Part shown: positions 52,193 through 60,873 of the stretch, in pieces
How the letters are laid out: each line of letters opens with the position of its first letter
How positions within the stretch are numbered: position 1 is the first letter of the stretch
DNA from: Carnobacterium_B sp040274945
GTDB lineage: Bacteria; Bacillota; Bacilli; Lactobacillales; Carnobacteriaceae
Assembly (NCBI RefSeq): GCF_040274945.1
Contig: NZ_JBEMAR010000007.1
Span: forward strand, 62,001 to 126,000
DNA: 64,000 nt
Direction: 5' to 3'
Notes under the pieces: model-generated
What the model saw: only the letters and a program-made list of their open reading frames with translations
Databases searched by the model: none
What the model was told of the DNA's origin: nothing
Position numbers and translations under genes: made by a program

Positions 52193-53161
52193 ATGAAAAA
52201 AAAGTTAAGTCAGTACATAGGATTGGTTGCTGTTAGTATTCTATTAGTAGCATGTGGAGACAATGTTGCTTCAGACCAAGAGTCACAAAGTAGTATGAGT
52301 GATCTAGCTACTGAAAGTTATGAAAATCAAATTATTGAAATCAATGGTTTAGCAGATCATTACCATACAGGTGATTCTGTTGAACTAAGTGCTCTGCCAG
52401 AAAAAGAAACTGAAACAACTCAGTGGCAGTGGTATACAAGAGAAAACGAAGAAAGCGAGTGGAAAGTTGTTTCTGGTCAAAGAACTAAAGACTTTATTGG
52501 AGAAGCTACTGCTGATGGGTTAGAAATCAAAGCTGCCTTAGTAGATGATAATGATGAGCCTTATGCTGAATCGGAACCTGCTAAAATTGTTATTGATGAC
52601 CACCATGGTCATGATGAAGCGAGCAAACAAATCTATGCAGGCTATTTTGAAGATGATCAAGTAGAAAATCGCGAACTATCCGATTTTGAAGGAGAATGGC
52701 AATCTGTCTTTCCTTACCTTCAGTCTGGTGATTTAGATGAGGTCTTTGAACATAAAGCAGAAGAAAGTGACGCTATGACTGCTGAAGAATACAAAGACTA
52801 CTACACTATTGGATATGAAACGACTGTTGATCAAGTTGTTATTGAGGGAAATCAAGTTACTTTTTCTGATGATGAAAAAGAATATTCGGGAACTTACGAA
52901 AATGATGGCTATGAAATACTTAATTACGAAAAAGGAAATAGAGGCGTACGTTTTGTCTTTAAATTAGTTGACGGTTCAGACGAAATGCCTGAATACATTC
53001 AATTTAGTGACCACAATATTTTCCCGGAAGAATCTCACCATTATCATTTATTCTGGGGAGATGACAGAGACACAGTTTTAGAAGAAATGGATAACTGGCC
53101 AACTTATTATCCTGCTGACTTAGATGCAACTGGACTTGTTCAAGATATGTTAGCTCACTAA
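52193..53161 (+). CDS. zinT: ZinT-domain zinc-binding lipoprotein with extra N-terminal module
   Basis: 322 residues. A lipobox LLVAC gives lipidated Cys21. Residues about 48-140 form a beta-rich module beginning NGLADHYHTGD and ending KIVIDDHHGHD. Residues about 146-322 are a ZinT (YodA) domain with GEWQSVFPYLQSGDLD, DEVFEHKA and the metal-binding HHYHLFWGDD. In many Lactobacillales ZinT is fused to the ZnuA-like part of AdcA; here it is a separate gene, and the ZnuA gene follows 108 nt later. It probably captures zinc at the cell surface and passes it to ZnuA. Expression is under a Zur box. Confidence 0.88.
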   Translation: MKKKLSQYIGLVAVSILLVACGDNVASDQESQSSMSDLATESYENQIIEINGLADHYHTGDSVELSALPEKETETTQWQWYTRENEESEWKVVSGQRTKDFIGEATADGLEIKAALVDDNDEPYAESEPAKIVIDDHHGHDEASKQIYAGYFEDDQVENRELSDFEGEWQSVFPYLQSGDLDEVFEHKAEESDAMTAEEYKDYYTIGYETTVDQVVIEGNQVTFSDDEKEYSGTYENDGYEILNYEKGNRGVRFVFKLVDGSDEMPEYIQFSDHNIFPEESHHYHLFWGDDRDTVLEEMDNWPTYYPADLDATGLVQDMLAH

Positions 53162-53269
53162 ACTATTTTGAAATCAGTCTTTTAAATGTACTATCCATAA
53201 ACAAATTTTAAATAAATGATAGCAATCCATTTGTTAAATGCGTTTAGCAGATGGATTCAGGAGGAAAAT

Positions 53270-54520
53270 ATGAAAAGAAAATGGTTTGTTTCAAGTATGC
53301 TCAGTTTAGTTGTAGGTGTGATCCTTTTTGGATGTGGACTAGAGCAATCTGACAGCGAAACAAAGAATAGCCCAGAATTATCAGTTGTTACCACTTTTTA
53401 CCCAGTTTATGAATTTACAAAAGAAGTAGCTGGTGATCGTGCTGATGTTTCTATGATCATAAAACCTGGAACAGACGCTCACGGTTTTGAACCAAGTGCT
53501 CGAGATGTTGCTGCTATAAATGATGCAGATGTGTTTGTTTACAGTAGTGGTGAAATGGAACCTTGGGTTGGTAGCCTGATGAGTTCACTTGATAGTGAAG
53601 ACCTTATTGCTGTTCGTACAGCTGATGCTGATAATTTTATCAGTACTGAAACGCATGAACATGAGCATATAGATAATAGTGATCACAGTGATGAGTCACT
53701 TGAAGTGGATGGAGATCTACCTACTACCGTCGAAGTTAATGGACTAGCTGGTCACTACCATACTGGAGATATTGTTCAACTTGTTTCCGATTCAACTGAT
53801 ATGAAAGATTCAACTAAACTGCAATGGTATATTCGTGAAGCTAACGCAGACTGGAAGGCCATCTCAGATCAAACACAGGAAACATTTGAGTATGAAACAA
53901 CTGGCGAAAGTTTTGACGTCAAAGTCGTCTTTTCTGACAAAGCTGATACTCCATACGCTGAATCAGCTCCTGTTGAGATCGTTATCGATGATCATGAAGG
54001 TTCAGATCCTCACATCTGGCTAGATCCAGTATTAGCTCAAGACCAAGTGACTGTAATCAAAGAGGCATTGATTCAAGCTGACCCTGAGGGAAAAGCTGTA
54101 TATGAAGAAAATGCTGAAAAATTTATTTTAGAACTTCAAAAATTAGATGAAGAGTATAAAGCAGCTTTGTCTTCTGCAACTAATCGTGTGTTTGTCGTTC
54201 AACATCAAGCATTCGGATATATTGCTCAACGATACAACTTAGAACAAATTGCTGTGGGAGGCATTTCTACTGAAGTAGAACCTAGCCCCTCACGTATTGC
54301 GGAAATCAGTAAATTAGTTAAGGAATATGATGTTCCTGTTATTTATTACCAACAAGGTGCAGACTCTTCTATTGCACAAACAGTAGGACAAGAAACAGAT
54401 ACTGATATAGAAGTTTTATATGACCTTGAAAGTGTCTCTCAAGAAATGCAAGACGAAGGCATGGACTATCTAAGTTTAATGCGTAAGAATTTGGAGGCTT
54501 TACAATTAAGCATTCATTGA
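53270..54520 (+). CDS. znuA: Zinc ABC transporter binding lipoprotein with module inserted in the His loop
   Basis: 416 residues from the ATG at 53270 behind AGGAGG; a longer frame has no ribosome site. Lipidated Cys22 follows a signal helix. ZnuA/AdcA metal ligands are visible: His71 in DAHGFEP, His248 in DPHIWLDP, His312 in VVQHQAFGY, and an acidic residue near VLYDLE. Between the first two ligands, where ZnuA proteins have a His-rich loop, lies a ~95-residue module (about 153-246: NGLAGHYHTGD to EIVIDDHEGSD) homologous to that of ZinT upstream, preceded by ETHEHEHIDNSDHSDE. Permease and ATPase genes are not in the window. Confidence 0.88.
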   Translation: MKRKWFVSSMLSLVVGVILFGCGLEQSDSETKNSPELSVVTTFYPVYEFTKEVAGDRADVSMIIKPGTDAHGFEPSARDVAAINDADVFVYSSGEMEPWVGSLMSSLDSEDLIAVRTADADNFISTETHEHEHIDNSDHSDESLEVDGDLPTTVEVNGLAGHYHTGDIVQLVSDSTDMKDSTKLQWYIREANADWKAISDQTQETFEYETTGESFDVKVVFSDKADTPYAESAPVEIVIDDHEGSDPHIWLDPVLAQDQVTVIKEALIQADPEGKAVYEENAEKFILELQKLDEEYKAALSSATNRVFVVQHQAFGYIAQRYNLEQIAVGGISTEVEPSPSRIAEISKLVKEYDVPVIYYQQGADSSIAQTVGQETDTDIEVLYDLESVSQEMQDEGMDYLSLMRKNLEALQLSIH

Positions 54521-54555
54521 TTGGTGATTGAATAATTGTAATAGTTTATTATTTT

Positions 54556-54600
54556 AAGAGAGAGAACCCCTTTTTTCACAAAGGAGTTCTCTCTCTTTTT
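54556..54600 (+). terminator. Terminator of zinT-znuA
   Basis: AAGAGAGAGAAC pairs with GTTCTCTCTCTT; T5 follows. It ends the zinc operon. Confidence 0.88.
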
Positions 54601-54696
54601 AATACTTAAATTCAAAGAAACATTTAACATATGGTACACTAAAACTCTAAAACACATTCTAGCCTTTTTTTAAGGGAATGGAGAATCGATAAAACT

Positions 54697-55506
54697 ATGC
54701 ATACTCTTAATGATATACAGTTCCCTATATTTCGGATCGTCTTTACTGCCTTATTTTCGCTCTTATTCTTACACCCTCTACCTACAGCTGCAGCTGAATT
54801 ACCAGAAGTTCCGTCTGAATTATATTATTATGATGAAGCTGGGATTTTGACTCCAGAGACAAAAGAACTTATTTTAACGATAAATGAACAATACAACCAA
54901 ACTATTGAGAAACCTCAGATAATCGTAGCAGTTATCGAATCATTAGATGGAGAAACAATTGAAAACTATAGTGTCGACCTTTTTGAAAAATGGAAAATTG
55001 GAAATATTGACTATGATAATGGTGTTTTGATTTTATTAGCAGCAGAGGAACGAGAAATTCGGCTTGAAGTGGGATATGGTTTAGAAGGTACTTTAACAGA
55101 TGGGAAAACCGGAAAAATATTAGATGATAATCTAGCTTATTTAAGCAATAATTTATTCGATGCTGGTCTACAAGAAATCTTTAGAGATACTACAACCGAA
55201 ATAAACAATGAATACCACTATGAAATTGAAACTTCTAGCATTCCAGTAGTCACGGAAACACCCATCACTACTCCTCCACGCGATAATGGTTTTATTCCCT
55301 CCACTATCCGTTTTTTTAAGAGTTTAAAACCATTTAACGTGCTTATTATTATTGTATGTATCGGTTTTGCTATTTTCACACCTGGTAGTGGCGAGAGCTC
55401 AAAAGGCGGAAGAAGTAGAACACGTTCTGGAAGCAGTAAAAAGTCAAGTAGGCGCTCTGGTGGCGGTGGTCGTTCTGGCGGTGGTGGTTCTAGCCGGAAA
55501 TTTTAA
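54697..55506 (+). CDS. TPM-domain (YgcG-like) membrane protein
   Basis: 269 residues. The signal peptide ends near TAAAELP (about residue 33). The TPM domain (about 40-165) includes YYYDEAGILTPETKELI, WKIGNIDYDNGVLILLAAEEREIRLEVGYGLEG and LTDGKTGKILDD. A membrane helix (about 207-226) is followed by a Ser/Arg tail ending in two Gly4 stretches. Family members are exported and anchored; some bind metal or phosphate, but the role here is unknown. The ribosome site (GGAG) is rather far (about 13 nt) from ATG. Confidence 0.83.
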   Translation: MHTLNDIQFPIFRIVFTALFSLLFLHPLPTAAAELPEVPSELYYYDEAGILTPETKELILTINEQYNQTIEKPQIIVAVIESLDGETIENYSVDLFEKWKIGNIDYDNGVLILLAAEEREIRLEVGYGLEGTLTDGKTGKILDDNLAYLSNNLFDAGLQEIFRDTTTEINNEYHYEIETSSIPVVTETPITTPPRDNGFIPSTIRFFKSLKPFNVLIIIVCIGFAIFTPGSGESSKGGRSRTRSGSSKKSSRRSGGGGRSGGGGSSRKF

Positions 55507-55530
55507 AATTACTCAAATCTATTAGTACTA

Positions 55531-55667
55531 TTGACAGGTCATCTAAATTTTTGTTACTATAGCAATTAAATTGATAACGTTTGGTTTGCTGCCGAGTAAA
55601 CCTAGGATACACGTATTTTCTACTCCGATAGGCCCTGCAGGAGTAGAAGTTGCGTGTATCTTTTTTT
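55531..55667 (+). promoter_or_regulatory. Promoter and structured 5' leader with attenuator-like hairpin
   Basis: Promoter TTGACA (55531-55536), 18 nt, TACTAT (55555-55560). The leader contains hairpin 1 (55583-55602, 8-bp stem, GCCG loop) and hairpin 2 (55606-55660, outer stem GATACACG/CGTGTATC, inner stem TACTCC/GGAGTA) followed directly by seven T. The T run ends 7 nt before the AGGAGG of the next gene. This arrangement fits a transcription attenuator or riboswitch. I could not match it to a known class. Confidence 0.6.
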
Positions 55668-55687
55668 ATTTTTAGGAGGAGATTATT

Positions 55688-56404
55688 ATTTTTTCACTTA
55701 TTAGTCTGACCGTTGTTACTAGTTTTATAGATTCTTTCAACCCATTTGCTATTGCCCAACAATTTACTTTACAAGGTTTGTTAAAAAAGACACACCACAT
55801 TTGGTATTACATTGTAACGTTGTTTTTAACAAACTATTTAGCCAGTTTCGTTTTCTATACCGGTGTATCCATTTTAAATGAACAGTTTTTGACAACCTAT
55901 TGGACGATGCTTAAATTTCCAACTGCAATCTTAGCCTTTATTGCTGGTAGTATTCTTATCTGGTACAGTATTCGTTCTTTTTTAATCAATTGGAAAACTA
56001 GACAGTTTCTTATGGATAAAAGTGATAATGAATCAAAAGAACTAGAATTAAAATTTTCTGAAAAAAAAATTACTCCAGCTTCTTTGATAGGTATTGGTTT
56101 TACAACTACGGTCGTTGAATTTTCAACCGCTGCTCCTTTTATTGCCTATTTAACTGTTGTTCAGCAATTTCAACCAACACTTGGTCAATTATTATTGCTA
56201 CTACTAATCTATAACCTTATTTTTTCTTGGCCTTTATTTGCCTTGTATTTCCTGTTTGTAGGTTTTCAAACAACCTTTGAAAAGATATACACACGTATGA
56301 ACTTTGTGCTACAAATGGTTTCAGCTTTTCTACTTCCCATTTTATTTTTCATTATTGCCTTTTTATTAATAACATATGCAATAAACGCCTTTTTCAGCTT
56401 ATAA
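55688..56404 (+). CDS. Six-helix membrane protein (LysE/CcdA-like fold), apparent ATT start
   Basis: About 238 residues. The frame is open from 55676 and contains no ATG, GTG or TTG before the TTG at 55778, which would delete the first helix and its conserved-looking DSFNPFAIAQQF. AGGAGG at 55674-55679 is followed by three ATT codons (55682, 55685, 55688); the third is 8 nt away and is the likely start. About six membrane helices are present; a second motif TPASLIGIGFTTTVVEFSTAAPF (about residues 130-152) mirrors the first, giving the two-repeat layout of LysE/CcdA/GAP-type transporters. Substrate unknown; the leader may sense it. Confidence 0.65.
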   Translation: MFSLISLTVVTSFIDSFNPFAIAQQFTLQGLLKKTHHIWYYIVTLFLTNYLASFVFYTGVSILNEQFLTTYWTMLKFPTAILAFIAGSILIWYSIRSFLINWKTRQFLMDKSDNESKELELKFSEKKITPASLIGIGFTTTVVEFSTAAPFIAYLTVVQQFQPTLGQLLLLLLIYNLIFSWPLFALYFLFVGFQTTFEKIYTRMNFVLQMVSAFLLPILFFIIAFLLITYAINAFFSL

Positions 56405-56413
56405 TTGGATACA

Positions 56414-56455
56414 AAAAAATCCGTTACCCTTCATTAAGTGGCTACGGATTTTTTT
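56414..56455. terminator. Bidirectional terminator between the membrane protein gene and lacC
   Basis: AAAAAATCCG and CGGATTTTTT pair with an extra inner stem. It lies between convergent genes and provides T runs in both directions. Confidence 0.8.
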
Positions 56456-56542
56456 ATATTAAAGTTTTTTTTGACATCTTTTGTCTTTAACTGTCTAGCA
56501 CAACAACTTTCACCAAATTGATTTTAATTTTTTTCAATCTTT

Positions 56543-57481
56543 TTAAAATGGTTCAACAATTATTTGGCTATAGAGTGTTTGAAAATGTTTTGTATTAATG
56601 TGTCCAGTAACAGGTTCTAAAGCATTTAACATGCCCGTTGTCATTCCAGTCTTTATTGTTTTCTCATCAGAATCGTAACGACTTAAGGCGTAAGCTAATC
56701 CAGCAATCGTTGCATCACCAGACCCAACTGGATTAATGACATCAATCTTTGGAATCGTTGCACGATAAAACAAATCATTGTGTTTCACGATGGCTCCATC
56801 GCCTCCTAGAGTCACAACAATCCATTCAACTCCTGCAAACAGTGAATGATTTAAAGCTTGCTTCAATACTTCTGGTTGTTTGCTATCCAGTTGCATCTGT
56901 AATAAATCGCTGAGTTCAGTCAAGTTTGGCTTAATCAATTTAGGTTTTGTCTTTCCTTTTAGTACTTCTTTCAAAGCCTCTCCAGAAGTATCTAGCAAAG
57001 TATCAATACCTTTTTCTTTTGCTAACATAATAAGCCGAACATAGAAATCAGTTGGCAATCCTTTTGCCAAACTTCCAGAAATAGTTAACAAGTTGGTTTT
57101 ACTCAATAACCGCTGAAAAACCTCTACGAATCCTTCAACCTCAGCTTCTGTCACCGTTGGACCAGACTCAAGTATTTCGGTTTGACTGTGATCATCATGC
57201 AATACAGCAATCGAATTTCTAGTTTCTTGTAAGATAGGATAGAAATCATGTTCAATATCAGCTAAATCCAACTGTTCTTTGAGTTGATTTCCAAGGTGTC
57301 CTCCCACTATTCCAGTAGCTTTAACCGGTCCACCAAGCTCATGAACAACACGGGTAACGTTCAAGCCTTTGCCTCCTGCTGTTTTTGAAACTTGAGAGAC
57401 TCGGTTAATGTCGTCTAGCTTAAGTTCTTTAATGGAATACGACATGTCGATAGAAGGGTTCATTGTTACTGTCAGTATCAA
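56543..57481 (-). CDS. lacC: Tagatose-6-phosphate kinase
   Basis: 312 residues, PfkB family, LacC/1-phosphofructokinase branch. AGGKGLNVTRVVHELG (about 36-51), and the anion hole with catalytic Asp in INPVGSGDATIAGLA (about 250-264). Context with LacD decides for tagatose-6-phosphate over fructose-1-phosphate. The start is TTG, 6 nt after AAGGAGGG. It is the last gene of the operon, 13 nt after lacD. Confidence 0.88.
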   Translation of the reverse strand: MILTVTMNPSIDMSYSIKELKLDDINRVSQVSKTAGGKGLNVTRVVHELGGPVKATGIVGGHLGNQLKEQLDLADIEHDFYPILQETRNSIAVLHDDHSQTEILESGPTVTEAEVEGFVEVFQRLLSKTNLLTISGSLAKGLPTDFYVRLIMLAKEKGIDTLLDTSGEALKEVLKGKTKPKLIKPNLTELSDLLQMQLDSKQPEVLKQALNHSLFAGVEWIVVTLGGDGAIVKHNDLFYRATIPKIDVINPVGSGDATIAGLAYALSRYDSDEKTIKTGMTTGMLNALEPVTGHINTKHFQTLYSQIIVEPF

Positions 57482-57494
57482 ATTTGTCCCTCCT

Positions 57495-58484
57495 TTATTC
57501 GCTAACTTCTACTTTCTCATGCCATGAAGTAGCGGTACGTTCTACTACTTTGTTTAAACTTTCAATATTTTCTTTCCCTTCGGATTGAAGCCATTTTCTA
57601 GCTGACTCTTCTCCATTTGCTACAAAATGATGGACACCATTTTTCCAAGTTGCCCTTCCACAAAGAACGCCATTAAAAGTAGACCCAGATTCTTTTGCAA
57701 AATAAAGAGTGTCTTGGAATAAGTTAGCCGATACACCTGCACTAAGGAAAATAAATGGTAAATGAGTAGACTCGCTTTGTTCTTTAAAATACGCAGCAGC
57801 AGCAGCTTTGGTATAAACTGTTTCTTCACCAAAACCTTCAACAGCATTCATATTTACGGGTACTTCAACTTTTAACACATCAACTTTATATTGTGGTTTA
57901 GAGAATTCTTTCATCATATCATTTACCTTATGAGGTTTTACTTTAGCGTATTCATTCGAATTATTGTCTTGAATGTCCTTGTCATAAGATAGTAGCTCTA
58001 AATAGAAAGGAATATCTTCTCCATAACATTCACTTCCCAAACGTTCTACAAAAGCATGTTTTTGATGATTTATTTTAGAATCTTCATCAACGTCATAATA
58101 AAGCAAGAATTTGATAGCGTCAGCGCCTTTATCTTTTAACCCTTTCACAGACCAATCTGCTAATAAGTCAGGCAACCGTCCTGATACTGTAACATCATAG
58201 CCCGTTTTTTCATACGCTAACAACAAACCTGCTTCAGAATGACGTGCAGCTGCTGCTTCCAATCCGAATTCAGGATCCAATAAAATAGAAGAAGCATACG
58301 GAGTCAACTCTTCAGATACTAATTTTTTAAATTCAATAATACTTTCATTCGTTGGCTCTTGGCCTTCTGATATGATCATTTTTTTCAAAGCACCTCGTTG
58401 GTCAATAGCCAAGGCTTCAATATATCCCTCTTTTGTAGATAAACGATCCATTGCTTCTTTTTTTGATTTTGAAATTTTCAGCAT
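57495..58484 (-). CDS. lacD: Tagatose-1,6-bisphosphate aldolase
   Basis: 329 residues from ATG at 58484 (MLKISKSKKEAM), preferred because the ATG three codons upstream is fused to the AGG of the ribosome site. Class I LacD features: EALAIDQRGALKKM at the N terminus, LLDPEFGLEAA, and the Lys-containing VDVLKVEVPVN. It cleaves tagatose-1,6-bisphosphate to dihydroxyacetone phosphate and glyceraldehyde-3-phosphate. The lacAB isomerase genes are not here; tagatose-6-phosphate would come from AgaS. Confidence 0.93.
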   Translation of the reverse strand: MLKISKSKKEAMDRLSTKEGYIEALAIDQRGALKKMIISEGQEPTNESIIEFKKLVSEELTPYASSILLDPEFGLEAAAARHSEAGLLLAYEKTGYDVTVSGRLPDLLADWSVKGLKDKGADAIKFLLYYDVDEDSKINHQKHAFVERLGSECYGEDIPFYLELLSYDKDIQDNNSNEYAKVKPHKVNDMMKEFSKPQYKVDVLKVEVPVNMNAVEGFGEETVYTKAAAAAYFKEQSESTHLPFIFLSAGVSANLFQDTLYFAKESGSTFNGVLCGRATWKNGVHHFVANGEESARKWLQSEGKENIESLNKVVERTATSWHEKVEVSE

Positions 58485-58496
58485 TCTCTTCATCCT

Positions 58497-59657
58497 TTAA
58501 TTATCATTTTTATATACTGATACCCCGTTTAAGTACGTTTCATGCAAGTTCAATTGAGTATCCAATACTAAGAAATCTGCATCATGCCCAGTCTGCAAAC
58601 TGCCACAAAGATCATCGATATGACAGCTTTTTGCTGGAACAATAGAAGCCATTCGAATAGTCTCTTCAATTGTTGCAATATCCCAATCACAAACATTTTT
58701 AACAGCATCCATCAACCTTAGAATACTTCCAGCTAGACTTCCGTTTTCTTTTAAACGAGCTGCTCCATCTTTTACTTCAACTGGAAATTCCCCTAGAGTA
58801 TAATCTCCTTCTGGCATCCCACCAGCTCTCATACAATCGGTGACCAATGCAATGTGTTCTGGTGTTTTAGCTTTTATTAAAACTTCTGCCGCAGCTGGAT
58901 GAACATGATGTCCATCACAAATCAACTCAGCTATAGTATCTTTTGTCGTCATTGCTGCTCCAACCATTCCTGGTTCTCTATGGTTCATACCACTCATTCC
59001 ATTGAATGTGTGAACAAAGATAGAAGCACCAGAAGAAACAGCCATTTCAGCTTGTTCATATGTTGCAGAACTATGCGCAAGAGCAACAGCCACACCTTCT
59101 TTGACTACTTTTTCTGTAAAGCCAACAGCTCCTTCTCTTTCTGGAGCAATAGCTATTTTTTTTATTAATCCATGTGATAACTCTTGCCAATGATGAAAGA
59201 TCTCTATACTTGGATCTTGGAAGAACCGAGGATTTTGTGCCCCTTTGTGTTCTTCTGTAAAGAACGGTCCCTCAAAGAAAATCCCCCGAATTTTAGCTCC
59301 TTTTACTTCTTGATAGCGATCTCCAATTGTCTGGCTCACTTGATTTAATGTTTCAACATCTGAAGTCAAAGTAGTAGGTAAAAAGGATGTCACTCCGCAA
59401 CTTAACAAGCCTTCTGACATTGCTTTAATGCCTTCAAAGTCATTATCCATCACGTCATGACCCATGAATCCATGAATATGTGTATCCACAAGTCCAGGTA
59501 TAATCCATTTGCCTGAATAATCTAGAACTGTCTCATTTTCATTAGGTAATTTTTTTATATAAGATCCAAATTTCCCTTCACTAATCGCTAAATAGCCTTC
59601 GTTTTTTATTCCACTCGGTAAGAAAAATCGGCTCGCATATATATAATAGATTCCCAT
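58497..59657 (-). CDS. nagA: N-acetylhexosamine-6-phosphate deacetylase (NagA/AgaA)
   Basis: 386 residues, amidohydrolase fold. DTHIHGFMGHDVMD (about 58-71) and the acidic FFEGPFFTEEHKGAQNP carry metal ligands; LAHSSATYEQ, VHTFNGMSG, ICDGHHVHP and catalytic Asp in LVTDCMRAGG complete the set. It deacetylates GlcNAc-6-P or GalNAc-6-P. Next to AgaS and LacCD the GalNAc-6-P role (AgaA) is more likely. It lies 17 nt after agaS, with AAGGG 8 nt before ATG. Confidence 0.92.
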   Translation of the reverse strand: MGIYYIYASRFFLPSGIKNEGYLAISEGKFGSYIKKLPNENETVLDYSGKWIIPGLVDTHIHGFMGHDVMDNDFEGIKAMSEGLLSCGVTSFLPTTLTSDVETLNQVSQTIGDRYQEVKGAKIRGIFFEGPFFTEEHKGAQNPRFFQDPSIEIFHHWQELSHGLIKKIAIAPEREGAVGFTEKVVKEGVAVALAHSSATYEQAEMAVSSGASIFVHTFNGMSGMNHREPGMVGAAMTTKDTIAELICDGHHVHPAAAEVLIKAKTPEHIALVTDCMRAGGMPEGDYTLGEFPVEVKDGAARLKENGSLAGSILRLMDAVKNVCDWDIATIEETIRMASIVPAKSCHIDDLCGSLQTGHDADFLVLDTQLNLHETYLNGVSVYKNDN

Positions 59658-59674
59658 TTGTTCATCCCTTTTTT

Positions 59675-60856
59675 TTATTCCTTATAATCGTGTATTGTTA
59701 CACCTTTGACTACTCGATTAACTGTTCCAGATTTAGAAGGAGTATCTGGTGTATTTTTAACTTTAATAGAAGAAAGCAACGACACCGTTTGTGCTGCCAT
59801 GATGAATGGTAAAGCAAGGTACCCTTCTGGTAATAAGGTATGCTGTTTGTCAAAATCGAAGGTTGTACCAGAAAAATTTTGTCCTTCTACAGGCTGTGCG
59901 ATAGCAATTGTTTGTAGTGCAATTTGGTCTTGGTATACTTCTTCTAAAATATCTAAATCATACTTACGTGTGTATGGATTATTGTTTACAAAGACAAAAA
60001 CCAGTGTTTGTTCATTTACAAATGATTTAGGCCCATGACGAAATCCCATAGATGAATCAAACATAGTACTGATTTTGCCAGCTGTTAACTCTAATACCTT
60101 TAACTGAGCCTCACGGGTCAATCCTGCTAAGCTGCCAGATCCTAAGTAAACAATGCGATTAAAGTCAGCTGCAACTATATTAGCTAATTTTTCTTCAGTT
60201 TCGATCACTTCTTTACCCATATTAACGGCAGTAGTGACGTAGCTTGCTTTTTCTGCTAAAGAAGATTGATCAAAAACTAGTACAGCAGTCAATGTCATAC
60301 AAGTAAAACTTCCTGTCATAGCAAATCCTTGATCATTTGATCGTTCTGGCATTAGCAGCAAAAGATTTTCTTCATCTTGAGAAGCAGATTTCGCTAATGC
60401 TCCATTTGCTGCACAAGTAATGGTGATGTGTCGAATGTTTTTTACGACTTTGTTAGCTTTAGCAACTGCTGCAATACTTTCAGGACTATTTCCACTTCGT
60501 GCGAACGAAACCAATACGGTCCAATCTTCTTCATGCAGATAATCTGTCGGAGAAGCTACGATATCGGTTGTTGGAATACTTTCAAAGATAAAAGAATCTG
60601 TATCCCCTGCCTTGTTTAAATAAGGCAAGACAATATCTCCAACATAAGCTGATGTTCCCGCTCCAGTAAAGACAACCCGTATTTTCCCAGATGCTTCTTT
60701 TTTTAATTGTTGCAAGAACAAGTTGATTTTTTCTTCTTGTTTCTGATAGTTTCCCCATGCTTCTCCCCAAATTTCAGGTTGTTGCATAATTTCTTGAGTC
60801 GTTATGTTCGCTCCAAGATCCTTAAGTTCAATTTGTGATTTAGTAAATAGTTGCAC
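59675..60856 (-). CDS. agaS: Galactosamine-6-phosphate deaminase/isomerase, SIS domains
   Basis: 393 residues with two SIS sugar-isomerase domains: FTGAGTSAYVGD (about 63-74), VSFARSGNSPES (about 115-126), VYLGSGSLAGLTREAQLKVLELT and FRHGPKSFVNEQT. This is the AgaS/tagatose-6-phosphate ketose-aldose isomerase family, shown in some bacteria to deaminate galactosamine-6-phosphate to tagatose-6-phosphate. The start is GTG. It sits between PTS IIA and nagA in the operon. Confidence 0.9.
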   Translation of the reverse strand: MQLFTKSQIELKDLGANITTQEIMQQPEIWGEAWGNYQKQEEKINLFLQQLKKEASGKIRVVFTGAGTSAYVGDIVLPYLNKAGDTDSFIFESIPTTDIVASPTDYLHEEDWTVLVSFARSGNSPESIAAVAKANKVVKNIRHITITCAANGALAKSASQDEENLLLLMPERSNDQGFAMTGSFTCMTLTAVLVFDQSSLAEKASYVTTAVNMGKEVIETEEKLANIVAADFNRIVYLGSGSLAGLTREAQLKVLELTAGKISTMFDSSMGFRHGPKSFVNEQTLVFVFVNNNPYTRKYDLDILEEVYQDQIALQTIAIAQPVEGQNFSGTTFDFDKQHTLLPEGYLALPFIMAAQTVSLLSSIKVKNTPDTPSKSGTVNRVVKGVTIHDYKE

Positions 60857-60873
60857 GTTTACTTCACTCCAAT

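Noticed and set aside
55571..55584. cre element TGATAACGTTTGGT
   Set aside because: The left half fits but the right half lacks the WCA end, so CcpA binding is doubtful.
55565..55680. yybP-ykoY manganese riboswitch
   Set aside because: The leader precedes a membrane transporter gene, but I could not find the conserved loop sequences of that class. I kept it as an unclassified attenuator.
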